The notes under the pieces are model-generated. The model ran no database searches and was not told the origin of the DNA. It worked only from the letters and a program-made list of their open reading frames with translations. A stretch of 64,000 bases of DNA from Erinaceus europaeus (Eukaryota > Chordata > Mammalia > Eulipotyphla > Erinaceidae). The stretch spans positions 10,469,723-10,533,722 of the forward strand of contig NC_080165.1 in the NCBI RefSeq assembly GCF_950295315.1, written 5' to 3'. This document shows positions 45,601 to 54,727 of the stretch, piece after piece; positions within the stretch are counted from its first letter, which is position 1, and the number at the start of each line of letters is the position of its first letter. The translations under genes were made by a program, and so were the position numbers.

Positions 45601-48553
45601 TTTTACAATTCAACTGACAGAGACAAACAACAATTTGTTGAATTTTAATTCCCTTGTTGAAAGTTCAGTGCTTGGGGGGACAGGTCAGTGTCAGAACACA
45701 CCGGCAAGGCCAAGGTCATGAATTTGATCCCCAAGCACTGCAGGGGCCAAAGCCGATCAGCGCTTTGGTCTATCTCTTATTGAAAGCATAGAGGGGGGAA
45801 ATTGCATTAAAAGAATATTGAGACATTACCTATTTGTCATAGATAGATTACTTTCGAAAACTTCATAAGCTTTCTCTTTAAATCACATAAATCATTTTGA
45901 ACTAAATCGGTCTTTTGTCAGGTTTATGACCTGGGAACTCTTCTTCAGTGACCTAGGAGCTTTCTCTTAGGAATATAAATATCGATGGAGAGTACTTCAT
46001 TTGCGTCAGCTTAATTTCAGGGAGTATATTCCTCCAAGTTATACAACTACCACCTGTCATAAAAGTAACAGAAACTTATTTTAAAATTTTTAATCTTTAT
46101 TTATTTATTGGATAGAGACTGCCAGAAATCAAGAGGGAAGGGGGTGAGAGAGGAAAAGAGACAGCGAGACACCTGCAACCATGCTTCACCACTCACAAAG
46201 CTTTCCCCTTGCAAGTGGAGACTGGAGCCTCGAACCCCGGGTCCTTGCACATTGTAACATGTGCGTTTAACCAAGTGCTCCACCCCCTGGCCCCAAGTAA
46301 CTTATTTTTCTTCCATAGAAAGCTGATAAGCACAGATGGTGACTCCAGGTCTCCGGTGAATCTAGCAGGGTGTGAGTAGACCTCAGTGTGCTGGTAAGCC
46401 CTCACACTTCAGGCACAGTTGCTGCTGTCTTGAGGACACGTTCACAGCACGAGCTGTATACAAGAGTGAGATCTCTGCTTTCATTTGGTTCTAAATTAAT
46501 ATTAATATACAATATTTTAAATTTTTAAGAATTTTTTAATTAATTCAATTTTTTATTTCTTTACTGGGGAATTAGTATTTTACATTAATTAGTAAATACA
46601 ATAGTTTGTACATGCATAACACTTCCCAGTTTTCCACATAACAATACAACCCCCACTAGGTCCTCTGTCATTCTTCTTGGACCTGTATTCTCCCCACCCA
46701 CACACCCCAGAGTCTTTCACTTTGATGCAGTACGCCAACTCCAGTTCAGGTTCTACTTGTGTTTTCTCTTCTGATCTTGTTTTTCAGCTTCTGCCTAAGA
46801 GTGAGATCATCCCATATTCATCCTTCGTTTCTGACTTATTTCACTTAACATGAATTTTTCACGGTCCATTCAAGATCGGCTGAAAACGGTGAAGTCACCA
46901 TTTTTTACAGCTGAGTAGTATTCCATTATATATATATACCACAACTTGCTCAGCCACTCATCTGTTGTTGGACACCTGGGTTGCTTCCAGGTTTTGGCTA
47001 TTACAAAGTGTGCTGCCAAGATCATATGTGTACACAGATCTTTTTGGATGGGTGTGTTGTGTTCCTTAGGATATATCCCCAGGAGAGGAATTACAGGATC
47101 ATAGGGCAGGTCCATTTCTAGCCTTCTGAGAGTTCTCCTGACTGTTCTCCACAGAGGTTGGACCAATTTACATCCCCACCAGCAGTGTAGGAGGGTTCCT
47201 TTGACCCCACAACCTCTCCAGCATTTGCTGCTGTTACCTTTTCTGATGTGTGACATTCTCACAGGAGTGAAGTACAGTAAAGCTTCACACACTGACTCTC
47301 TCTATCCACTTTTAAAGTTCCATAGCCAGGGGGCTGGGTCAGCATAAGCCCCCCGGCTGCCCACCTGCAGGGGGGGATCACTTTGCAAGCGGTGAAGCAG
47401 GTCTGCAGGTGTCTGTCTTTCTCTCCTCCTCTCTGTCTTCCCCTCCTCTCTTGACTTCTCTCTGTCCTATCCAACAACAACAACAGCTATAACCACAATA
47501 ACAACCACAACAAGGGCAACAAAATGGAAAAAATGGCTTCCAGGAGGCTATGAGTCCAGTAGACTTGTAGTGCAGGCACTGAGCCCCAGTGATAACCTGG
47601 AGGCAAAAAAATAAAATAAAACAAAGAAAGAAAGAACATTCCATAGCCATTATATCAACAAGGCCTCTATGTCTTCCTCCTCACCCCTCCTATATTTGGT
47701 GTAGCTTTCACAGTCTGAGAATCAGCTTAGTATTATTATTATTTATTTATTTATTTTTGAATAGAGACAGAGAAATTGAGAAATAAGAGGAAGATAGAGA
47801 GGGAGAGAGACAGAGAGACACTTACAGCCCTGCTTCACCACTCATGAAGCTTTCCCCCAGAGGTGGGGACCAAGGGCTTGAACCGGGGTCCTCGCACACT
47901 GTAATGGGAGTCCTTAACCAGGTGCCCCACCCACCCCCTGCACAGAATCATTTTAGTTATCATTATTTGAAGTATGAGCTACTTTTCTGTCTTTGCAATC
48001 TCTCAATCAGGTGTCTGCAAACTACAGCACATTCTGGCTTAATACTTATTTAATAATAATTTTGTGGTTTGGAGGGAGATCTCATCAGAAAGATCATGTG
48101 ACTTGCTGGGGCTCAAACCTGATTCACATTCGCAGCAAGTGCGTGTACCATATCTGCTGAAACAACTGGCTTTTCCATGTGTCTTGGCTAAAAGAACCAA
48201 TAGTGATCATTTAGTATAATCTATCTACTGAAAACATAATGAAAGAAGTTTCCAAGGTTACCCACATCTCTCCATGTGAGAATTTGTGGTGATAGTGACA
48301 CTATTCTTTGTGTTCCAGAACTTCCCCTCAGCCCTTCCTTCACTTTTTTTTTTTCACTTTTCCTATGAAGACTTAAGAGATGGAAAAAATTTCTGAGTTT
48401 GACTGAGAGCCATAAATAGTACATAAGAAAAGACAAATGAAAGTAAAGTATTAGACATGAGGCAGTATTCGTCTTACTAGTCTCAACATAAAATTAAAAA
48501 AAGAAGAAAAGAAAGAAAGAAAGAAAGAAAGAGAAAGAAAGAAAGAAAGAAAG

Positions 48554-48604
<51 letters not shown>

Positions 48605-51600
48605 AAAGAGTGTCTCTCTAGAACTGTCATGGCTCCCACATGGTAGAAAAACTTTCTGTGAAAAGTAACCGGTGAAGGTAATATTCCACTCACATTCAAT
48701 TTTTACATTAATATATTATTCTGCATTTTGATTCTGTAGTACTCTTTTCAAATATGTGACACTCAGACGATCCTCATAATTAAAGATTTACATTTTGTGT
48801 TGTTATTTTTTCCAGTTTACACTTCAGAAGAGTCAAAAGTTTGCCTAGAGTTCTGAGTAAAGCAACAGCTTCACGTTCTTGCAGCTACAAAGACCATCAG
48901 TTTAGCGACATGTGCAAGTGACTTTTTCTTCATTACTTGTCCCAAAGTCATAAATATATATTTTATGTAGCAAAATAACTTTAAAGCTAAGCCACAAATA
49001 CTCTAAAATTATCAAATGGCAGCAAAATATTAAATTTTCCTTCTGTTTCTTCAAAATGGCTCTGGACAATTTTTATCCCCTTTTGAATGGTTTTGCCTCA
49101 CTGGACTGTGAGGGAGGGCCTACAGCTGTTTTATTCTTTGCACAGTATTCCCTATGACTTTTTAAGCTATTTTTTAAAAGTTTGTTTAATCATTAAAATG
49201 AGTGCCTTGGGGTATAAAATCAGGTGTATTAAGGATAAAGATTAGAAAGATCTTGTTTGTAGTTATAAAATCTGTCAGCAATACTGAGGTATTGTGGTAA
49301 ATAACAAATATTCCAAAATTTAAAAAAAATCACAAGTACTAAGAAATATGAGCACACTGGATAAATTAAATTTGTTTTCAGTGATTTTTCTCAAAATTTT
49401 TAATACATTAAATGAATCCAAAGAGAGAGAAGCCCATGGCATGCAGCATATTTCAAATTCAATTCACTCTTACTGCTTTTTCCATATAGAACATCTAACT
49501 GCATCTTCTGAATGTCCTCATATTTTGACAGCAATAATACAGAAAAAGATTTTTTTACAAAGATTAAAGCATTAAAATGACTAAGTGGTGTTACTAGAAG
49601 CCAATATTAGTGAACTAAAATTAATGTCAAAGTGAAATCATTCCTGTTTTTAAACTTATTAAGTCAATATCATGGAGTTACTGTTGGTATTTAAGAGTTA
49701 ATTCAGGGAGTCCGGCAGTAGCACAGTGGGTTAAACCAAGTGGCCCAAAGTGCAAGGACCGGCGAAAGGATCCTGGTTCGAGTCCCTGGCTCCCCACCTG
49801 CAGGGGAGTCACCTCACAGGCGGTGAAGCAGGTATGCAGGTGTCTGTCTTTCTCTCCCCCTCTCTGTCTTCCCCTTCTCCTATTTCTCTCTGTCCTGTCC
49901 AGCAACAATGACATCAATAATAGCTACAACAATAAAAAAACAACAAGGGGAACAAAAGGGAATAAATATTTTTAAAAAGAGTTACTTTAATAACTAAGAG
50001 TTATTAGCATAGTGAAATGTCATAAAATGTCATGAAATGTCATGAACATCACCAAAGTACTTAGCAAAAGCCTTATGAACAAGGGAAAACACAAAGCAGA
50101 ACTTGGTCTGGAGTTGGTGTATTGCTCCTAAATAAAAGACTCTGGGGTAGGAGAAGAATTCAGGTCCTGGAAGACAGAAGAGGACCTAGTGGGGTGTGAA
50201 TTGTTATGTGGATAACTGGGAAATGTTACACAGGTATAAACTGTTGTATTTTACTGTCAACTATAAATCATTAATTCCCCAATAAAGAAATTAAAAAAAA
50301 AATTCTTCTGAACAAGATACTGCATATCCACAAGGGTTCAGTGTATTTATAAGCTGAGTGTACTCTTTAATAGCTCCATGTCAGCCACTGAGACTTTATT
50401 TTATTAGATAAAAACAGGGAGGAGACGAGAGGAAGCAGCAGTGCTTCACCACTTGTGAAGCTTCTCCCCCTACAGATGAGGAGCTAGGGCTGGAATATGG
50501 GAACATCTGTGCTCAGTCAGATGTGCCACCAGCAGGCTCCCAATTCTGACCTCTTGGAGCTGATGATCTCTTTATTTTTACATTTCCCTGGCACTGTGCT
50601 TTCACCTAGTAGGTGGTAAATAGTTATTTGTCCACGATCAGCAATTATCATGTACAATGAAATTAAAGCATAAATCATTAAAAAATTCCCCAAGCAAATC
50701 TTAGTTATAAATATATATGTTGGGGAGTCGGGCGGTCGGGCTGTAGCGCAGGGAGCAAAGCGCAAGGACCAGCGTAAGGATCCTGGTTTGAGCCCCCGGC
50801 TCCCCACCTGCAGAGGAGTCGCTTCACAAGCTGTGAAGCAGGTCTGCAGGTGCCTGTCTTTCTCTCCCCTTCTCTGTCTTCCCCTCCTCTCTCCATTTCT
50901 CTCTGTCCTATCTAACAACGATGACATCAACAATAATTACAACAATAAAACAACGAGGGGATATTTCCCCATCTATATAATGGGGAGAAATTGAAACCAT
51001 TGTGGAAATTGTGCAAGAGAACACAGTGCAATTAGTGCAGTAATCTTAGACACTAATGTGCCGTCTCAGTTTAGTGTTCATTACCTTTCCCTTCAAAAAG
51101 CCTTTCAAATATCGGCACTCGGGGTCGTTCTTCAAACTGATCGGCATGATTGACCAAGGCATCCTTCACTGTTTCGTATCCAGAGAGCACCACCACCTTC
51201 TTTGGTCCCATGTGTAAACTATAAATAGAGCCATACTTCTGGGAGAGCTTAGGTGCATGACAAAAACAGAAGCAATACATAATCTTTTCGATAGATATTT
51301 CCATTTTATGAATAAAGATTTAAAAACAAAAAAAAAGCAACTAAAACATCATGCCATGGTACAAAATTAACCAAATTTTATTCTTTGATAATTTAGCTAC
51401 TTTCCTCAAACTAGTTTCATGATCTTACAAAATGAGAGTATGGGAATCGTTCACGAGAGACTCCTGTTTCTGCGCTATCATGTGGTTATTTCCAGCTGGT
51501 GGCTCCAATGCTTTTTGCTTTGAGATTTCATTGTCATACTTCTCTGGTATCATGCCATTGGCTGGTAGTGTCTCCTTATCACATTTCTTTTTTAAAATTT

Positions 51601-53356
51601 TTATTTATTTATAAAAAAGAAACACTGACAAAAACCATAGGATAAGAGGAGTACAACTCCACACAGTTCCCACCACCAGAATTCCATACCCCATCCCTTC
51701 CCCTGATAGCTTTCCTATTCTCTGTCCCTCTGGGAGGATGGACCCAGGGTCATTATGGGGTACAGAAGGTGGAAGGTCTGGCTTCTGTAATTGCTTCCCT
51801 GCTGAACATGGATGTTGGCAGGTGGATCCATACTCCTAGCCTGTTTCTCTCTTTCCCTAGTGAAGCTCTGGGTAAGTGGGGCTCCAGGACACATTGGTGG
51901 GGTGCATCACTGTGTGGGGGAGGATTGGATGGGACACCGTCTGGTGGTAGGAATGGTGATTATGTACACTCCTATTAACTCGTAGTCATATAAATCACTA
52001 TTTAATTAATATGAGAGAGGAAAATTTGATTGAATGACTCAAACTTTTTAATGAGTCTTTGAAATGTTGACTCTTTTAAAAGCTTAGACCAGGGAGAATA
52101 GAAGCAACCGGGTGACACAGCTATATACAAATAATGTCAAAGGAGATAAATTATGGTGGTGTTGTGTATGATACAGCAAATCCTAACAAAGGGATATTTC
52201 AAAGTTAACCCAACTGCTAAATAATTTGATGACAGCAATAACTATCTACTGCCTTCTTAAACCCTAAGACAGCAGGAACCTCCTGCTCCCTCTATAGAGC
52301 CTATATTTCCCCCAGTCCTGGAACCTCTAGAGTGGGCCTCACTTTCCTTATCATATTCCTGTTTGTTCTCGAGGGAAGAAAAACAGTCCCTGATTGCCAG
52401 ACTAGATTCCTCTTCACCGTACTTGTGTTCAGCTCAGTGGAGGGTTCTAGGATTCGAGAAAGCACAGCCCAGTTCAGCTTTACAATACTATGCTTCTGAC
52501 TGCATTTTTGTAATGGAATGTAAAAGATATAGGGTTTTTTTTTTTTTTGGTTATTAAACTATAACAAAAACCAACATTTACTGTCTCCTAACTGTTTTTT
52601 CAGCATCTTTATCTCCTTCAGAGAGATTTTTATAAACCAATAGAATAAATGTTATCATCATCTCCCTTGACTTCAAGAAATCACACAGCTTGTGGGAGGC
52701 AGTGCAAGGAGTGCATTTTCTGGCAGCTGAGATTATGGTCTTAACTTGACTGAGGATTAGCAAGAGAATGAGGTGGAGATGTATAAAGTTTCTTTCACTA
52801 ATAAATTTTATTTTGGGGATGGTGCATCTGGTTAAGTGCACACATTATAATGTTCCAGGACCCAGGTTCAAGACCCTGGTCTCCTGCAGGGGGAAAGCTT
52901 CACAAGTAGTAAAGCAGGGCTATACCCACCCCTCTCAATTTCTCTCTGTCTCCATCCATCCAATCATAAAATTAAAATACCTGGAAAAAAAAGAGAAATT
53001 TGACATTAAAAAATAAAGCTAGAGTCATAATAGGAAGAAACGAATGGCATAGATAATTTAATTGAAATTCTAGGAAAGTGAAAATTAAAATAGAAATTCA
53101 AAATTGTCAGAAGAGTCTCTCAGGTGAGAACTACTAAAATGATATCACATGACAGTAAAAGAACAGGTGCCAGCGACATCAATTTAAGGGGAAAATGGTA
53201 GTTGGTTTAGAACAAGTGGATAAAGGGCATTTGTGTGTGAAATTAGTAGAGAAAGGAGGGAGGGAATAAACAGTAAACAGATTAGGCTGATGCTTCTATT
53301 TCTGTCTGAAAAAGTTGGCCTGAATTTGTGACTTCTCAATAATAGCAAAGTGAAAG

Positions 53357-53397
<41 letters not shown>

Positions 53398-54431
53398 GGT
53401 GGAGGGGCTTGGTTAATATGTAAACAAAGAAAAGGTATATTGAACATCCAACCAAATGCATTTGGGATATATGAAATTAGATTATGGACTTTACTGAAAG
53501 AACGTATTTAGTCCTCTAAGGAACTAGCCTGTAATATGACTTTGAGCCTTGGACCAATAACCAACAAAGGAGTATCAAAAAATCTGAATACCCAAGTCCT
53601 ATTTTTTTAATTACTAAAAAGTTGATCATTGTGAATAACACTAATCTGTCAAACTGAGATAAACTTATTTTATTTCTGGGAGTCGGGCAATAGTGCAGTG
53701 GGTTAAGCACACGTGGCGCAAAGCACAAGGACCGGCGTAAGGATCCCGGTTCGAGACCCTGGCTCCCCACCTGCAGGGGAGTCGCTTCACAGGCAGTGAA
53801 GCAGGTCTGCAGGTGTCTGTCTTTCTCTCCCCCTCTGTCTTCCCCTCCTCTCTCCATTTCTCTCTGTCCTATCCAACAACGACGACATCAATAACAACAA
53901 TGATGATAACTACAACAACAATGAAAAACAATAAAGACAACAAAAGGGAAATAAATAAATATTTTTTAAACTTATTTTATTTCTAAAGTTGTTCAGAGGA
54001 ATAAGAGAAATATTTGCAATATGTTTCAGTGCTCAAGGACCTGGGTTCGAGCCCCCTGACCCACCAGCAGGGGGAGAAACCTTCATGATTGGTGAAGCAG
54101 GGCTGCAGGTGTCTCTCTGTCCTCTCTATCACCTCTTTCTCTCTTGATTTCTGGATGCCTCTATCCAATAAATAAAGATAACAAAAAATTAAAACAGATA
54201 TTTTTAAAAAGAAATATTTGCAATGAATATATAATATAAATAAGGGGACAGGCACCCTACTGAGTGTACATGTTACTATGCACAAGTTCCCAGGTTCAAG
54301 CCCCTGCTTCCCACTTGCAGAGAGCACACTTCTTGAATGGTGAAGCAAGTCTGCATGTGTTTGTCTTTCTCTCTTGCTTTCTATCCTGTTCCCTCACAAT
54401 TTCTCACTGTCCTATCAAGTAAATGCTAAAG

Positions 54432-54482
<51 letters not shown>

Positions 54483-54696
54483 GAGAAAGAAAGAGAGGAG
54501 GAGGAATGGCCACTAGAAGCAGTGGAGTTGTAGTGTCTGCACCTAGCCCCAGTGATAACCTTGGTGGCAATAAATAACAAAACAAAAGAAAATAATAATA
54601 ATATAAAGACATAATTATTATAGTGTTGTTCACTGAGGTGATGACTCTTCCCATCACCTTAAATACTCATGGGATTTTTTGTTGTTGTTGTTGTTT

Positions 54697-54727
<31 letters not shown>
